Shown: positions 45,801-53,985 of the stretch, in pieces
How the letters are laid out: every line of letters starts with the position of its first letter
Numbering within the stretch: position 1 is the first letter of the stretch
Assembly (NCBI GenBank): GCA_029204225.1
Contig: MU832163.1
Coordinates: forward strand, 1 to 64,000
Reading direction: 5' to 3'
Origin: Diphasiastrum complanatum
Taxonomy: Eukaryota > Streptophyta > Lycopodiopsida > Lycopodiales > Lycopodiaceae
DNA: 64,000 nt
Program-made: the position numbers and the translations under genes
Notes under the pieces: generated by a model
What the model saw: the letters and a program-made list of their open reading frames with translations, nothing else
What the model was told of the DNA's origin: nothing
Databases searched by the model: none

Positions 45801-46787
45801 GATGTGACTAATTGGTGTGTAAACATTCAACTAATTTTTGCCTTTGAGTGTGAAGTTTAACAATCTTACAGCATTCCTCATTGAACGTTTATATTGTTTT
45901 AAGTGGGAAAAATCAGAAGAAACCCTCAACCCATTTGTGTTTCTACTGTAACTGATCTTTTCGCTGATGTTCACAGGTACCATTTTGGACAGGGAAGTTT
46001 GCCACCCTCAAGATTATGATTTTTTTCTGTGTAGTCATGCAGGCATCATTGTAAGCCTGCTCCTAAGTCTACTCTCTCAAATGACTGAGTTGTGTAGGAT
46101 GCTCTAAACATTTTAAATTTCCAACTGTAATTGTGTGGTTACAGGGAACCACCAGACCTACACACTACTATGTGTTATATGACGAAATTGGGTTTTCCCC
46201 GGATGAACTTCAGCAACTTACCAATCATCTATGCTACACGTAAGATAAAGACTTGCTAATTGTCTTTCTAGTACAAGTTATTGCTGACCTTGCTATGCAA
46301 GTATAATTTTGATATTGATGGGACCTATCTAGAAAAGGATGATTACTGCTAACATGGAAGGCAACTGGAAGGAGACTGGCTGCTAGTAAACACAAGAAAT
46401 GGTTTCTTTAATCATTTGGCAATGTTTGTTATGGCCACATGACTAATGTTGAAGTGGTTCTATTTTGGCAGCTATGCAAGGAGCACCACAGCAGTGTCTG
46501 TCGGTAATAATTTGCCAGACTTTGAGAACTTTTGAAGTTAGTTTTCCTAGATAGCCTGGCCAAAAGGTTAAGAAGTTGCTAAATTGTTTGGTTTATTCTG
46601 TTGTCACATCCTTGCAGTTGCACCAATATACTATGCCCACCTGGCAGCTATACGTTGTCGAAACTTTATAGAGCACGACGGGGATTCTGAAACATCTTCT
46701 CAATTGGGAAGATCTTCTCAAGGACCAGCAGTGACTGCACTCCCAGAGTTGCATGTGAATATTGAAACCCAAATGTTCTTTTGCTGA
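10140..46787 (+). CDS. AGO4: AGO4/6/9-clade ARGONAUTE, 22 exons, 927 residues
   Basis: AGO4-clade proteins bind mostly 24-nt siRNAs in the nucleus, pair with nascent Pol V transcripts and recruit DNA methylation to transposons. Joining 22 exons with GT-AG junctions and agreeing phases gives one uninterrupted 927-residue frame, close to the usual 900-930. Clade words include [40 protein letters not shown] and the C-terminal MFFC. Slicer residues D667 (GMDVSHG), D747 (YRDGVSE) and H879 (YYAHLAA) are present. The region that normally holds the fourth catalytic residue, the glutamate finger, reads [14 protein letters not shown] with no obvious Glu before ELL. The chosen ATG opens a low-complexity N-terminus followed by [13 protein letters not shown], as in AGO4. 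Intron 10 (24,012 bp) and intron 18 (3,475 bp) are swollen by transposons. AGO6 or AGO9-like is equally possible within the clade. Confidence 0.92.
14005..14372. mobile_element. MITE-like element rich in CGTTTCT/AGAAACG repeats
   Basis: Two clusters of inverted and direct copies of AGAAACG/CGTTTCT (about 14028-14100 and 14278-14352) surround a 180-bp core. The cluster includes the palindrome AGAAACGCGTTTCT. The outer edges carry loosely matching inverted ends: TTCTAGACATAG on the left and, read on the other strand, TTCTAGAAGCATAG on the right. Subterminal repeat clusters of this kind are typical of non-autonomous DNA transposons. No clear target duplication was identified. Confidence 0.4.
14373..14870. 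other. Intronic stretch, nothing recognised
   Basis: AT-rich sequence with no convincing coding motif or terminal repeat, lying between the MITE-like element and a gypsy fragment. Confidence 0.4.
14871..15420 (+). pseudogene. Gypsy RNase H to integrase-leader fragment
   Basis: Translation with stops gives the gypsy RNase H sequence [35 protein letters not shown], then NAVADALSR, a hallmark of the RNase H C-terminus. It is followed by a degenerate linker and [12 protein letters not shown]. Reverse transcriptase is absent upstream and the integrase core is absent downstream. It is in the same orientation as the host gene and opposite to the neighbouring split gypsy, so it is a separate older fragment. 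Confidence 0.7.
15423..15886 (-). repeat. 3' LTR of an antisense gypsy element
   Basis: Read on the minus strand, a polypurine tract (GGGGGGAAGA, about 15888-15898) is followed by TGTCATGCCC, and the block ends in CCTTGTTACA. This gives TG...CA termini and about 464 bp, the expected layout of a 3' LTR. The internal region continues to the right until Copia A interrupts it at 15957 and resumes at 24385. No second LTR copy was found for comparison. Confidence 0.55.
15957..16347 (+). repeat. Copia A 5' LTR
   Basis: A 391-bp LTR with TG...CA ends, preceded by the target duplication CCTTC. A TTTGAATAATCATTC region and CTCTCTCTCTCGC lie in the second half, where a promoter and R/U5 region would be expected. 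Confidence 0.92.
16572..18660 (+). pseudogene. Copia A gag, protease and integrase (broken)
   Basis: Gag helices run from about 16572 to 17080 with a frameshift near 16890. The zinc knuckle [14 protein letters not shown] begins near 17198. The protease active site VDSGASKHM lies near 17318. Integrase has HERYGHLG and CEACAMGKQ for its zinc site, then [14 protein letters not shown] and [15 protein letters not shown] with its catalytic acidic residues. Between KSTG and [10 protein letters not shown] about ten residues of the usual integrase core are missing, a small in-frame deletion near 17940. Frameshifts also occur near 18330 and 18652. The acidic tail [10 protein letters not shown] ends where Copia B interrupts it. 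Confidence 0.88.
18887..21267 (+). pseudogene. Copia B gag (partial), protease and integrase
   Basis: Gag starts in mid-domain ([20 protein letters not shown]) because its first 100 or more codons are missing. The zinc knuckle [14 protein letters not shown] begins near 19303. After a stop at about 19528 comes protease [12 protein letters not shown] near 19575. A frameshift near 19870 precedes the integrase zinc region (HARFGHLN). The core from 20179 has [15 protein letters not shown] and [15 protein letters not shown] with the acidic catalytic residues kept. A proline- and glutamine-rich tail with three copies of a GQQGPS-like repeat lies at about 21075-21150. Confidence 0.85.
21300..21672 (+). 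pseudogene. Copia B RT remnant with internal deletion
   Basis: The start of the RT region ([15 protein letters not shown]-like, then [16 protein letters not shown]) is joined directly to [16 protein letters not shown], normally about 250 residues later. The catalytic YVDD core is therefore deleted, and no RNase H follows before the LTR. Confidence 0.8.
21800..22279 (+). repeat. Copia B 3' LTR
   Basis: A 480-bp LTR preceded by a purine tract. It contains three tandem variants of a short unit (AGTTGGACAGCCAATAGTC and similar, about 22035-22110) and a TATATATATG box near 22124. Confidence 0.85.
22286..24028 (+). pseudogene. Copia A RT and RNase H (broken)
   Basis: Coding sequence resumes after Copia B. 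RT words: [68 protein letters not shown] (catalytic YVDD near 23061). A stop interrupts at about 23436, then RNase H continues from 23467: [30 protein letters not shown], a stop near 23784, [12 protein letters not shown], and [17 protein letters not shown]. The RT core itself is uninterrupted for 356 codons, so decay is modest and consistent with the low LTR divergence. Confidence 0.88.
24009..24028 (+). repeat. 20-bp poly-G tract at the Copia A polypurine site
   Basis: Twenty consecutive G residues sit where the polypurine tract primes plus-strand synthesis, ending one base before the 3' LTR. Such a run is likely to be length-variable and prone to assembly error. Confidence 0.9.
24030..24384 (+). 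repeat. Copia A 3' LTR
   Basis: 355 bp, the same ends as the 5' LTR, about six substitutions by eye, and one missing block of about 36 bp near 24106. Followed by the target duplication CCTTC. Confidence 0.92.
24390..26045 (-). pseudogene. Antisense gypsy polyprotein remnant (protease and integrase pieces)
   Basis: Minus strand from right to left: a protease-region fragment at 25978-25625 ([20 protein letters not shown], the stretch following the active site). Next come integrase pieces, 25462-25247 ([34 protein letters not shown]), then a degenerate core. The integrase C-terminal module is at 24712-24527 ([34 protein letters not shown]). RT and RNase H are absent, so a large deletion preceded decay. 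Together with the LTR at 15423-15886, this is the host element into which Copia A jumped. Confidence 0.75.
26050..26610. other. Intronic stretch with no recognised gene
   Basis: Contains a short duplicated phrase (GAACATGCAAATGATAGGA, twice near 26055-26090) and two telomere-like TTTAGGG units near 26360. No coding motif recognised; it may include the 5' part of the neighbouring hAT-like pseudogene. Confidence 0.4.
26836..26840. repeat. Target-site duplication CATAT, left copy
   Basis: CATAT lies immediately left of the gypsy 5' LTR and is repeated at 33059-33063 immediately right of the 3' LTR. A 5-bp duplication is standard for this class of integrase. Confidence 0.9.
26841..27199 (+). repeat. 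Gypsy 5' LTR
   Basis: 359 bp. It opens with the perfect 16-bp palindrome GTTACGAGCTCGTAAC directly after the first T. It contains CACGTCAGTGCCACGTGG and a TATATC box near 27127 that could serve the promoter. Confidence 0.95.
27200..27909 (+). other. Gypsy leader between primer-binding site and polyprotein
   Basis: A 700-bp untranslated leader with the tRNA-iMet primer-binding site at its start. No overlapping gene is recognised; a 74-codon frame inside it has no family features. Confidence 0.75.
27910..32688 (+). CDS. Gypsy chromovirus Gag-Pol polyprotein, 1592 residues, open throughout
   Basis: Drives copy-and-paste transposition. Gag covers about residues 100-330, with the zinc knuckle [14 protein letters not shown] at about 342-355. 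The aspartic protease active site is D434-D-G-ATHNF, where most relatives have D-S-G or D-T-G. RT carries [18 protein letters not shown] and the catalytic FLDDIL (D781, D782). RNase H begins [15 protein letters not shown] (D929). A serine-, aspartate- and glutamate-rich linker (about 1078-1134) separates RNase H from integrase. Integrase has a zinc site ending C1209-Q-K-C1212 and the catalytic set D1242, D1303, E1339, with exactly 35 residues between the last two. A chromodomain at about 1535-1585 ([17 protein letters not shown]) may direct integration. The ATG is the first in frame after the leader. Confidence 0.95.
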   Translation: MTTPQGPDQPQERGFDELETEALAYRKGKEPMEVEEQEQFAEELDELVTKEQFLQLVTEVDELKLALASFKSSVDDSFAELKNLILSSAKGSLPSTSQLSPSPLPSVSGETLRSHPSVFKDLKPPTFNGEEKDRNADILQTFLSKWKNIHALKQTPDHLQAIEASLSLGPMAYKWWLNLQETGQTPRSWKAFEEAFLREFLPENELDRAWEAWERTVMDKSLIQYISQYREAILKIKNMDDYQKIRGFVRGLKDEYKVEVQRNSPTTLEQALRYAQIYDDSVGRKRARQQPLSEQLPQKDFQFKKKFLKRKKEDKFKVEAPQKRPSLIQPLKPDDFEKAKQERLCFVCMGKGHTVRQCPKGPFTKKDKKQVHLVQTVCFPSDSAASEIKVYHENHEHCCQLTSAMLARSFSFGPHDLVRMHGKVGNQSVRVMVDDGATHNFINHTLVKKLKLPEVPSQHRYIVSLAKGEDKKIWETMVSKLNLGIQGYQDQINFQIMHLDRTDIVLGRDWLYSLGPSLHRNYQENTLSFQYKGREIQLHGEHDVPNSPMVCSSELCQLIGDEDHQVFLCDFQFIPEVSISSSIQQKISKLETLLSKFKDVFPEDLPHGLPPSREVDHVINLVPGTAPVSKPPYRVSRTEDEEITRQLTDYLGKGQIQTSSSPWASPVLLVKKKEGSMRLCVDYRALNKVTIKNKYPMPRADELFDQLDGAKFFSKIDLRSGYHQVRIKSEDVSKTAFRTRHGHYEFEVMPFGLTNAPATFMTLMNSVLRPYLGKFVVVFLDDILVYSKTRKEHLKHLRKVFRLLRKHKLYAKQSKCEFFVEEVAYLGHIISSDGIKMDPNKVKAILSWLRPQNILELQIFLGLAGYYRRFVKEYAQIAVPMTNLLKGKGKEFIWESAQQESFDALKTALATAPVLKVVDPNQPFVVETDASDFAVGAVLTQGGRPVAFESKKLEPAQTRYSAYEKEVFSIVHALKTWRHYLYGANFEVLTDHDSLRYLCNQPELRGRKARWAELMQEFDMSIRYRRGKFNTVADALSRMPMINELSFTQIRNELLESLRGKCQHDAFFSIIWNSVQNRQLQTPEPVLGAGASSSKNTAASVEDDDESEYTSSDDVEDSEPVLPKQTPVVEGQLTQGFKWKQYSIQDEYLLYRDRVCVPNSEDYRQQVLYECHDNPSAGHPGIQKTYELLRRQFFWPSMKKDVHQYVTSCQKCQVNKAERLKAGGLLHPLEIPAGKWKSISMDFIVGLPKTQKGNDAIWVTVDRLTKMAHFIPTKTTVRAPELARLFVDGLFKLYGLPSGIVSDRDSKFTGNFWKAVFHHLHTKLNMSTTDHPQTDGQTERVNQVLEDMLRAYVSKRQTNWEEYLSILEFAYNSTKHSATGYSPFMLMYGFQPRSPTAVGFKQEKVEAARNFLEDLNQMIEHAKRSIRQSQDRARHYADPHRRDVQFSTGERVYLRVPVDSKTLKSGVCAKLSPRYCGPFTISRRLGEVTYELELPHSSKVFPVFHVSQLRKALTRSDNLVGDSVLVLPLDPQQPPHEPEEILDSRETQTRHTLYREYLVKWNDQPVENATWERGSVLRKIFPDFVLEDQDGS
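32700..33058 (+). repeat. Gypsy 3' LTR
   Basis: 359 bp, with no difference from the 5' LTR found by eye, preceded by a purine tract and followed by the target duplication CATAT. Confidence 0.95.
33085..33795 (+). repeat. Tandem duplication inside the hAT-like pseudogene
   Basis: A roughly 300-bp block (33096-33405) is repeated at 33486-33795 with only a few mismatches. The copies are linked by an 80-bp copy of the BED-finger sequence (33408-33483) that also occurs at 26753-26828, left of the gypsy element. The original unit therefore contained BED finger plus linker plus DUF659 entry, was duplicated in tandem, and the left copy was later split by the gypsy insertion. Confidence 0.9.
34308..34720 (-). 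pseudogene. Antisense copia gag fragment
   Basis: Minus-strand frame with [20 protein letters not shown], an acidic [11 protein letters not shown] stretch, [17 protein letters not shown], and [20 protein letters not shown], a clear copia Gag pattern. It is cut after RNQINMCQ, where the rest of Gag should follow. It closely resembles the gag fragment at 54636, so the two may be one family. Confidence 0.8.
34721..35430 (-). other. Leader region of the antisense copia relic
   Basis: AT-rich, with ACACGTGTG and ACACATGTG palindromes near 35001 and 35437, as in the LTR-adjacent region at 5.0-5.8 kb. No primer-binding site could be seen, so its 5' end is probably lost at the junction with the next copia fragment. 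Confidence 0.35.
35470..35826 (+). pseudogene. Copia RNase H C-terminal fragment
   Basis: [20 protein letters not shown], then [18 protein letters not shown], then [14 protein letters not shown], the usual end of a copia polyprotein. It stops at 35824 and is followed by a purine tract and LTR. All upstream domains are missing. Confidence 0.85.
35858..36371 (+). repeat. Copia 3' LTR following the RNase H fragment
   Basis: The purine tract AAGAGGGAG is directly followed by TGTTGGAAATGG. A plausible end is CACATCAAACA near 36371. The first third is rich in short repeats around TTATCGAAT and CGATAGTT. The right end is uncertain. Confidence 0.55.
36372..37703 (+). other. Distal part of intron 10, nothing recognised
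   Basis: AT-rich unique-looking sequence leading to the exon 11 acceptor, with no transposon domains or terminal repeats seen. Confidence 0.5.
37704..46787 (+). CDS. AGO4: AGO4-type gene, exons 11-22 (MID and PIWI domains)
   Basis: Exons: 37704-37823, 38032-38194, 38578-38693, 40663-40797, 41337-41458, 41535-41603, 42176-42239, 42390-42501, 45977-46050, 46145-46239, 46472-46503 and 46618-46787. They encode residues 505-927. MID (about 505-640) includes [18 protein letters not shown] and the loop [12 protein letters not shown], which contacts the guide 5' end. PIWI includes [10 protein letters not shown] (D667), EQIIIYRDGVSE (D747), [32 protein letters not shown] and [12 protein letters not shown] (H879). 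The tail is acidic and serine-rich and ends MFFC, as in AGO4. Introns 13 (1,969 bp) and 18 (3,475 bp) are enlarged. Relative to family members, the segment [16 protein letters not shown] lacks the usual acidic residues and the Arg before ELL. Confidence 0.92.
39203..39238. repeat. Perfect 15-bp inverted repeat with 6-nt loop
   Basis: AAGATTATTAAGCCT (39203-39217) and its exact reverse complement (39224-39238) flank GCTCAA, in intron 13. It would fold into a short hairpin in the pre-mRNA. Its origin is unknown. Confidence 0.85.
39311..39690 (+). repeat. Possible truncated copia LTR in intron 13
   Basis: AAAGGGGAG followed by TGTTGGAGATATG resembles a polypurine tract plus copia LTR start, and the composition of the next 350 bp is LTR-like. 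No coding remnant or second LTR was seen, so this is tentative. Confidence 0.3.
42781..42836. repeat. (GA)n microsatellite in intron 18
   Basis: A 56-bp GA run immediately adjoining the 3' end of the antisense LINE. On the LINE's own strand it reads as a (TC)n tail. Confidence 0.95.
42837..45400 (-). mobile_element. Antisense LINE (non-LTR retrotransposon), 5'-truncated and decayed
   Basis: Minus-strand reading shows reverse transcriptase blocks in order: [14 protein letters not shown] and IIHPIHK (about 44985-44880), [17 protein letters not shown] (about 44860), LGQAGFR (about 44750), [20 protein letters not shown] (about 44470-44410), and a YADD catalytic motif (about 44345) in another frame. 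The C-terminal part, 43783-43343, ends with a cysteine/histidine module, [19 protein letters not shown]. Frameshifts separate the blocks and no endonuclease domain was recognised, so it is dead. It accounts for most of intron 18. Confidence 0.8.
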
Positions 46788-49240
46788 AATTTTTTTTGGC
46801 ATTGCAACTGCCTTGTTCTTCGGAAATGTATAGACAAAAATTCTTCATTAGCCGGCATGCTTGGAGAGGTCTAGCCTTGGAAAGGTCTAGCGAGCAACTT
46901 TTTGTAAAATTTTCTATCCTGTTATAAGATCAATGTCTCCCTCTTCTTTTGAAGCTGGGTTTGCAAGTTCTGCAGGCTCTGATTAGATCAAGAAACGAAT
47001 GATAGGATCTTGCAAATTATCAATTTCAGTACAAATTTATTTTTATAGATCAGGTAGGGTGTCTATGATAGCCATGCTTAAACAATTGTTAAGGCATCTG
47101 ATATTGATAGTTTCTTTGTCTTGAATAATTTCTTATAGAATATTAATAGTTTAAAGCAATTGACAAATGTTACTTGCACTAATTTAGATTTTGATGGTGC
47201 TGAAATGCACAAGAATTGATCTAAAAGTGTCCACAAATCTTTACTGAGCTAGAATAGAAGTACAGTTTATGTCTAATTGCAGAGATGGAACTCTAATATA
47301 TAAAATGAACTTCTGTAGAATCACAGAATTGGAGTTCATCTCTTCAAAATGAATTACGGAACTTGAGTTCTGCTACTATAGTATCAAGCCAACATTTTAG
47401 TCATTCACAACAGTCTTATGTATATTTGACATTGTCACGTTTATGTATAATAATTGTGGTAAACTTATAGCTATTCTACATACTTGATTATTTACAAGAG
47501 TTGCTGAGAAGCCATGCTGTAAATGAGACCAGTTTTTGGTCGTGAAATCATGCTCTCAAAAAATGTATTTCCAACAACAATCACAAAGAGGAGCCTCCTC
47601 TGTATGTTAAAACCCAACGGTCTCCCTTCCAAATGCTTGCTTGGCATTCTTCATGCCCTCCTTGACCTTCATGCCATGTGTTCACTCCCCTTTGGAGGTA
47701 CTCCAAGTGGCCTCCACAGTAAATGGCTTGTGCATTGGAGAGTGGGAGGAGTGCACCCAAGCTAGCCTAAATGGTCAAGTCCCAAAGGCAAATGGAGGTA
47801 ACTTTTTAAGGTTTTTTAAATCTTGTAAGGTCCCTTTTCCATTTATTGGCCATTTTAGGTGGTACTTCTGGTTAACCCCTATTTTTGAGATGGCCACTAG
47901 ATTTCTTTTCTTGCACCATTGCAGTTGGCCTTTCCTTGGTTGTCTCAGTTAGTGCACCTCATCATTGCGCTGTCAGGTTGCGCTGCTCTGGGCTACTAGC
48001 TTGGCTCGCACAGTTTTCTTAGTGCTAAGATTTGGCCCATAATTAACCTTTATGCTTTTCACAATTTTTCGACATTGTCCCACATTTTTTTCGTCCCTTA
48101 GATGAACAAAATATTCCAAAAGGGACGAACAAAATATTCCATTGCCGGTTCTTTTTCTTGCACTGTCTTTTATGGCATTCATGACTAGGGGCTCTTTTGG
48201 CAAACCGATTTTTCTGAAAACACATTGGGCAATTTGTATATTAGTAAAAATGAATCTCAATATATGGTGAAATTTTAGCGCGACGATAGCGGCTATTTCA
48301 ACTCATGTAACTGACCAGTTTTAAGGCCATAAAATATTTTATGGGCCATTTCGAAGGCCACAAAATTCTCTCTAGCTGCAATTTAGGCTGGTTGGGACTC
48401 CTATCTATAGGCAATTTCATGCCGGTTTTGACATTAATAGTTGGATTTTACATGCCGATTTTTACAAATTTGTGAAAATCGCTTCGTTATAGCTCGATTT
48501 TTTATGCGAAAAATTTGGCTAACATTGGCGACTTCATTGGTAGTATGGTTCCTATGCATTGGACTTAGAATCTTTGGTTCCATGTGGTTGTTGTTGGTAC
48601 ATTGTAATACGTGCAACTATAGCTTTGGGATCAGAACCCTTTGGAGTGATGCTTACCAAGTTCTCTGTTGTTCAGCTTCTAGCATGCCTTCAGGTCTTCT
48701 TTAGTTCATGTGTCTTCATCTCTGGCATAGAATCCCACCTTGTGTCCAACTGGCAAATGCACCCACTCCCTCAAAAGGATATGCCCTTTTATTAATTAAG
48801 CTCACAAACTTGCTCCTTTAACCACCATGGTTAGTAATAATACATCCATCAAGTTTTTAGAGCTCACTTTGTCCCGTGTTGGTGCTAGACAATTGAACTC
48901 GACACCTTATGGGATGTAAGAGTTCTCACCAAATAAAGAAAAACAATGAATTACTATACGAATTGAATCAAACTATCGAATTCAAACAATTAGTTAGATC
49001 ATTCGACTGACTGGCAGTATATCTGGGTAGATGTCTTAGACAACCATGAAGAGAGCGAAAAAGTTTAGGCATCTATGACAACGGTGCAACCTTCGAATCA
49101 AATATTCTACGTCAAATAGTGGAGCGAGTATTAGAAACAGAAAGAGTGAAGAATTAAGAGACCATCCGACAATGCTAAAAGCATGTGAAGAAAACAGAGA
49201 ATTTATATTATAAGTTGTTGTGATAAGAACGATCAGATCA
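46788..49240 (+). other. 3' flank of the AGO4-type gene and intergenic sequence
   Basis: The 3' UTR must start at 46788, but no canonical AATAAA stands out close to the stop. The remainder is AT-rich with only short frames lacking family motifs on both strands. The segment at about 47.9-48.7 kb has a different, less A-rich texture and may be an unrecognised repeat. Confidence 0.45.
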
Positions 49241-49249
49241 CGAAAAGGA

Positions 49250-49666
49250 AAATCATGTGACCGATAATGGTTCACAGTAGTTGTGTGCTAAGCGCTATGA
49301 TTCTACTATGTTCGTTACAAATGAAACAATATATCTATCTTCTTGAATTACACACACTCTCTCTGTGGAAATCTTTGATTTTGAGGAATAAGATAATCAG
49401 ATACAATTGAGTTCTCGCTTGAACTCTAATTCATGCTTCTATATGCTTATTCAGATTTGTTGTGTATATACAAATTACAGAGATCTTGGCTAGCATGTTC
49501 TTGTGAACATGTGTTAGGCTTGATGTAGTGTTTACAAGATAACACTAAACAGTTTAGTGTAAACTATACAGTCCATAGGCATGAAAATGTGCAGTTACTG
49601 TATATAGTAGCATGTTCAAACAATGAGATAGAATTAGATGAGTAGGAGTAAGATTAAACTCCAACA
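49250..49666 (-). repeat. Antisense copia 3' LTR (left edge unresolved)
   Basis: On the minus strand the purine tract GAAGAGGGAG is followed by TGTTGGAGTTTAATC at 49666, the expected polypurine-to-LTR junction. The other end was not pinned down. Confidence 0.5.
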
Positions 49667-49790
49667 CTCCCTCTTCAGCTTACTGCTAGGAATCTGAATG
49701 AAAATTTAACATACTAACCAAGGTATCATGTCTATCCTTTGACAATGGCTTTGTTAGTATATCAGCCAACATACTATCTGTATGAAAGTG
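49667..49790 (-). pseudogene. Copia RNase H C-terminal scrap, antisense
   Basis: Minus-strand translation gives MLADILTKPLSK, the conserved end of a copia polyprotein, followed by a short degenerate tail up to the polypurine tract. It is truncated on the other side. Confidence 0.65.
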
Positions 49791-50121
49791 CACAACAACA
49801 GTGTCGAATGAGTTTAAATGAGGAGCAAGTTGAAACATGTAATTCAAGCGGCAATGGTGGAATCAACAAAACAAGATATGAGAAAGCTTGTTCAGCAAGT
49901 GAATGGACCAACTATATCAACAACTCTTGTTCTTCTATCAAATCCACAAGAAACAACTATTAACATCTATGTGATGTTACAGATAATTCACAGGACTTGC
50001 AACACCGATCCACTTTTCAACTTGGGAAAGACAAAGAATTCTCAAGAAAGATTAGATCACCAATGCAAGTATCCAATCAACAAAGATTGGAGAGATTAAT
50101 GAGAAGAATCTCAAGGGTGGA
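49791..50121 (+). other. Short stretch between two retroelements
   Basis: A 93-codon frame (49818-50099) without recognisable motifs; it ends where homology between the two LTRs of the next element begins. Confidence 0.3.
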
Positions 50122-50416
50122 GTTTTAAGATATCTTGGAGCTTCTCTTGGAGAGCTTTCTTGATGAAGAAAGTGGGTCATGTGCCTAAAATCACATGAGA
50201 TATATGATCATGCTCTAGAATCAGGCCCCTATCTTGTGAATGATCAATAATCATGAATAAAGATACCTTACCTTGCCTAATTTGGTATAGTTTTGCTACT
50301 CTTAGCTATCTTCTTGATTTTTGACTAGTTTCTTGATTTCTTGCATTTCCATTGTAATTTGATGTTTAATGAATGGATTAGATGTTTGAATGCTAAGGTT
50401 GGCACATGATTATTTT

Positions 50417-50428
50417 TGGTATCAGAGC
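50417..50428 (+). promoter_or_regulatory. Primer-binding site of the non-autonomous element
   Basis: TGGTATCAGAGC, complementary to tRNA-iMet, ten bases inside the left LTR. Confidence 0.75.
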
Positions 50429-51529
50429 ATTAGATCCTTTCCCCATCAGATTTGGTGGATTTTGTTAAATTTGGTAGAGTTTCTTGTTCTAGCTTTCTTG
50501 ATTTTTCAATTTCCAGCAAGCTTTGATTCAATTTTTGACCATTTAATCTTCATTTTTTTTTTTGTGACTTCTTATTGTAAATCAGTAGATCTCTTGTTTA
50601 GCTTCTTGGAGGTACTGAGCTTTTCTAATTTGGAGCTATAATGACCAAGTTATGGCCATTTTAGTGTTTTCATTTCAATTTTAGCTAGTTAAATTTTTTG
50701 CAGTCTATTTCTCCCCATTTTTGGCTGTACTTTTGGCCAAATTTTATGACTGTGTTTCTGTAGGATTGTAGATCTCACTCTTAGCTTGAATCTGAGCCAA
50801 TTTACAGCCAATTTGGTTGAAAATTGAGGGAGATATGACAAATCTTGTGGAAGAGGTCAAATTCTAGTTTGAGTAGAGAATGTGGGAGAGAAGCACTTCA
50901 ACTTTTCATTTCTGAAGTTTTGCCTCTCTGTTAATTTTTTTCCAATCTCTTCTTTTTGAAGTTTTTGCCAAAGACTCATTTAAAAAAAAAAGTGCCCTAA
51001 CAAAACCTAACCTAACCCTCGCCTACCCTAAACCTAATTTAGCTACAGATTACTTCTATTACTTTAAGCTAACAACTCTAACCGCTCACTCCTCTCTCAA
51101 GATCTGCGGCATCATTTGCTTTAGGAATATCAAAGTCCTTATCTACGATTGGTGGACTGCCTTGATTCAACTCCCAGGGAAGATTATGGAATGAAAACGG
51201 CACCAATGTAGATTGAGCTCAGAAACTAATGCCAACCTTACTATGATCCAACTCCACAATAAAACAAGCAGTAGAGAAAATGGCGGAGCGCTTGAGGATA
51301 TTCAGGGATATATGACAATTTTGATATATGCCTTGAATCCTCCTTGATCCGATCAGCGACCTACCATCATGATCAACAGATTGTCAGTCTACGCATTTTG
51401 AATAATCATGTTTGGTTCTAGTTGATCTTGTCTGGTTCAAATTGAAGGGATTACAAAGTGGACGATTCTAAGAAAGTTCAACGTTTGAGGAAAGAGTGCC
51501 CAAACCCATGACATTCATGGCAAATCATT

Positions 51530-52381
51530 GTGATCTGCATTACTTTACTCACTTTACAAGATGAGCTTCTGTCACATGAAACAACATTTCCTCTAGTCCA
51601 AGAGCAAAATTCCAAGCCAAAGGCAGATATTGATCGAGATGTCTTGAGCAAACAAGATCATGAATCTTCTGATGAAGCTGATGATTTCAAGGAAGAAAGC
51701 AGAATTTTTGATATCGATCTACCTTCCACGGAGGCAAATCAATATCAGCAAAGCACCAATAGACAAGTGAATGAAGACCAATTTGAAAATCCAGATCAAA
51801 TCTTGTTTGATAGTTGTAATGATCAAGTCCATGGTCAAAATAAAGAGGTATATTATGAGCAGAACGAATTTCTACAGTTGCAGCTAGCAAATCGTGGAGT
51901 ACAATCCGATTGTCGGGAATTACATTCTACTCCACAATTCAGTGATTATGACCGTATTATTGACAATGATCTATTTGGATTAATTTCTGAATATGAATCA
52001 ACTGATTTGTATAACACTGATACAAAATTCAAATACCAATACAACAATGAGCTTTTCGATGATGAAATTGGTATTAGCATTGCTTCCATGAGGTCAATAA
52101 TAATAGATACATCCCAAGATCTGAAGCAAATTCATATTGGACTACCAACAAATGAGTGTAATGTGATATCAACGGAGGGATTTGGTGCAAAATCATCCAA
52201 TATTCTTGCGTTAGAGGATGGCATGGATCCTATCAACAAGGAAAACATATTGACATGGGAACTGAATTCAAGACTATCAAACTCCTTGTGTACAGATAAC
52301 CAAAACAATCCCTTCACTACATGGAAATTGATGAATCCGAATGTGGAATGCTTGCATTTATTGGATGCATTGGAACTTTAA
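51530..52381 (+). CDS. Unknown 283-codon frame inside the non-autonomous LTR element
   Basis: I do not recognise this protein. It is the only substantial frame in the element. Composition is acidic and polar, rich in Asp, Glu, Asn, Gln and Ser, with an early acidic run (HESSDEADDFKEESRIFDID), no cysteine-histidine knuckle, no membrane segment and no obvious catalytic motif. The frame may really begin at a later Met, because the first 12 residues look unlike the rest. Placement resembles the extra reading frame that some plant LTR elements carry, but homology could not be shown. It could also be a chance survivor of a decayed gag. Confidence 0.35.
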   Translation: MICITLLTLQDELLSHETTFPLVQEQNSKPKADIDRDVLSKQDHESSDEADDFKEESRIFDIDLPSTEANQYQQSTNRQVNEDQFENPDQILFDSCNDQVHGQNKEVYYEQNEFLQLQLANRGVQSDCRELHSTPQFSDYDRIIDNDLFGLISEYESTDLYNTDTKFKYQYNNELFDDEIGISIASMRSIIIDTSQDLKQIHIGLPTNECNVISTEGFGAKSSNILALEDGMDPINKENILTWELNSRLSNSLCTDNQNNPFTTWKLMNPNVECLHLLDALEL

Positions 52382-52870
52382 AATGAAATCAAGATCATTC
52401 ATTATGAAGTGGTACACAAGGCAATAACAACACCAGATGTAGGGACAAAAACAGACACATCTGGCATTGGATAGCCTATCCAATCAAGAGAGATACTAGA
52501 GAAGAAGACTATTGAATGTCATGTTGCTTGGATCTCGTCAACTCATGCAAAACTAATGCAACTTGAGGCTTTCCTGTTTTTCATCAATCTCTTCTTCAGT
52601 GATCTTATCAAATCAATGGGATCAGTTGTAGATCAAAGGTTCTTTATGAACAATTCTCATTGCAACTTTGTTCTACGACAATAAGCAAAGACAACAAAAT
52701 CTGATGAACGATAGATGGCTACTGACAAGAATAATACAAGAAAAGATGTTTCTTATTCAAGGTGGCCAAATATGATTCGACTATCGCCAAAGGATTTGCG
52801 AAGCATGGCACTCAACAAAGAGCTACATGATCTTCATTTTTGAGGGCAACAATGCTTAAAGTAGGGGGAG

Positions 52871-53393
52871 TGTCATGGGCTGCATGTAGTTAGCCCATGA
52901 GCTTACTAATGAATTGCCAAATATGGCCATGGAGCTAAAGTAGACTAGAGTTAGTCATTAGGACAGTTAATAAGGTGGCTCGAACAACCTCAATATATTT
53001 GTGAATAGCAGACTTGTAATAATGGTTGTAAGGCCCAAATTAGCCAAATAAGGCCCCAAACTTATAGTAGAGGCACAAATGACCACTATAAATAGCTGAG
53101 GTCATGCTAAATTTGGAGGCTATTGTTCATTTTGAAATTTTGAGTTTTAAGAGATCTTGGAGTTCATGTGCCTAAAATCACATGAGAGCTATGATCATGC
53201 TCTAGAATCAGGCCCCTATCTTGTGAATGATCAATAATCATGAATAAAGATACCTTACCTTGTCTAATTTGGTGAAGTTTTGCTACTCTTAGCTATCTTC
53301 TCGATTTTTGACTAGTTTCTTGATTTCTTGCATTTCCATTGTAATTTGATGTTTAATGAATGGATTAGATGTTTGAATGCTAAGGTTGGCACA
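52871..53393 (+). repeat. 3' LTR of the non-autonomous element
   Basis: 523 bp, TGTCATGGGC to GGTTGGCACA, preceded by a purine tract. TATAAATAG near 53091 is a good TATA-box candidate for its promoter. Confidence 0.75.
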
Positions 53394-53542
53394 TGACAAG
53401 ATGGCTGACTGGGATGATGTTGATTGACCATTGATACCTTGATGATATTGATTGATACTATTGATGCTTGATTTCCACTCACACTTCCGCTCACCTCAAT
53501 GATTGGATGCTGATTTCCACTCAGGTAAAGTAGATTAGACTT

Positions 53543-53570
<28 letters not shown>
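53543..53570. repeat. (CA)n microsatellite
   Basis: Fourteen CA units followed by a short TATATA stretch. Confidence 0.95.
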
Positions 53571-53575
<5 letters not shown>

Positions 53576-53838
53576 TTAAACTTACTTACACTTTTGCGCA
53601 TGGGGTGAGGGACCCCATGCATCCTCCTCCCCTCACCCATGCATACACATTTTTTGAACTGAAAAGCTGGGAGAGGAGGATGCATGTATGGGGAAAAGGA
53701 TGCATGACCCTCCTTCCATCTATGCATATATATATGTGCATGTGTAGATATGTATGGTGAAAATAGTATGTATGTATGTAGAAGACTCTCTCCTATACCC
53801 TACTTTTTCCCCCTCTCACCCAATTTGAATTTTTCCCT

Positions 53839-53985
<147 letters not shown>

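Larger units (their letters stand above)
50122..53393 (+). mobile_element. Non-autonomous LTR retrotransposon, 5' LTR truncated
   Basis: Direct repeats at about 50122-50406 and 53141-53393 are near identical over more than 200 bp, both ending TAAGGTTGGCACA. The right one extends left as a full LTR starting TGTCATGGGC at 52871 after the purine tract GTAGGGGGAG. The left one lacks its first half and has an extra block of about 36 bp near 50141. A primer-binding site TGGTATCAGAGC lies at 50417-50428. The internal 2.4 kb has no RT, protease or integrase motif, so mobility would have to depend on proteins from another element. Confidence 0.75.
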
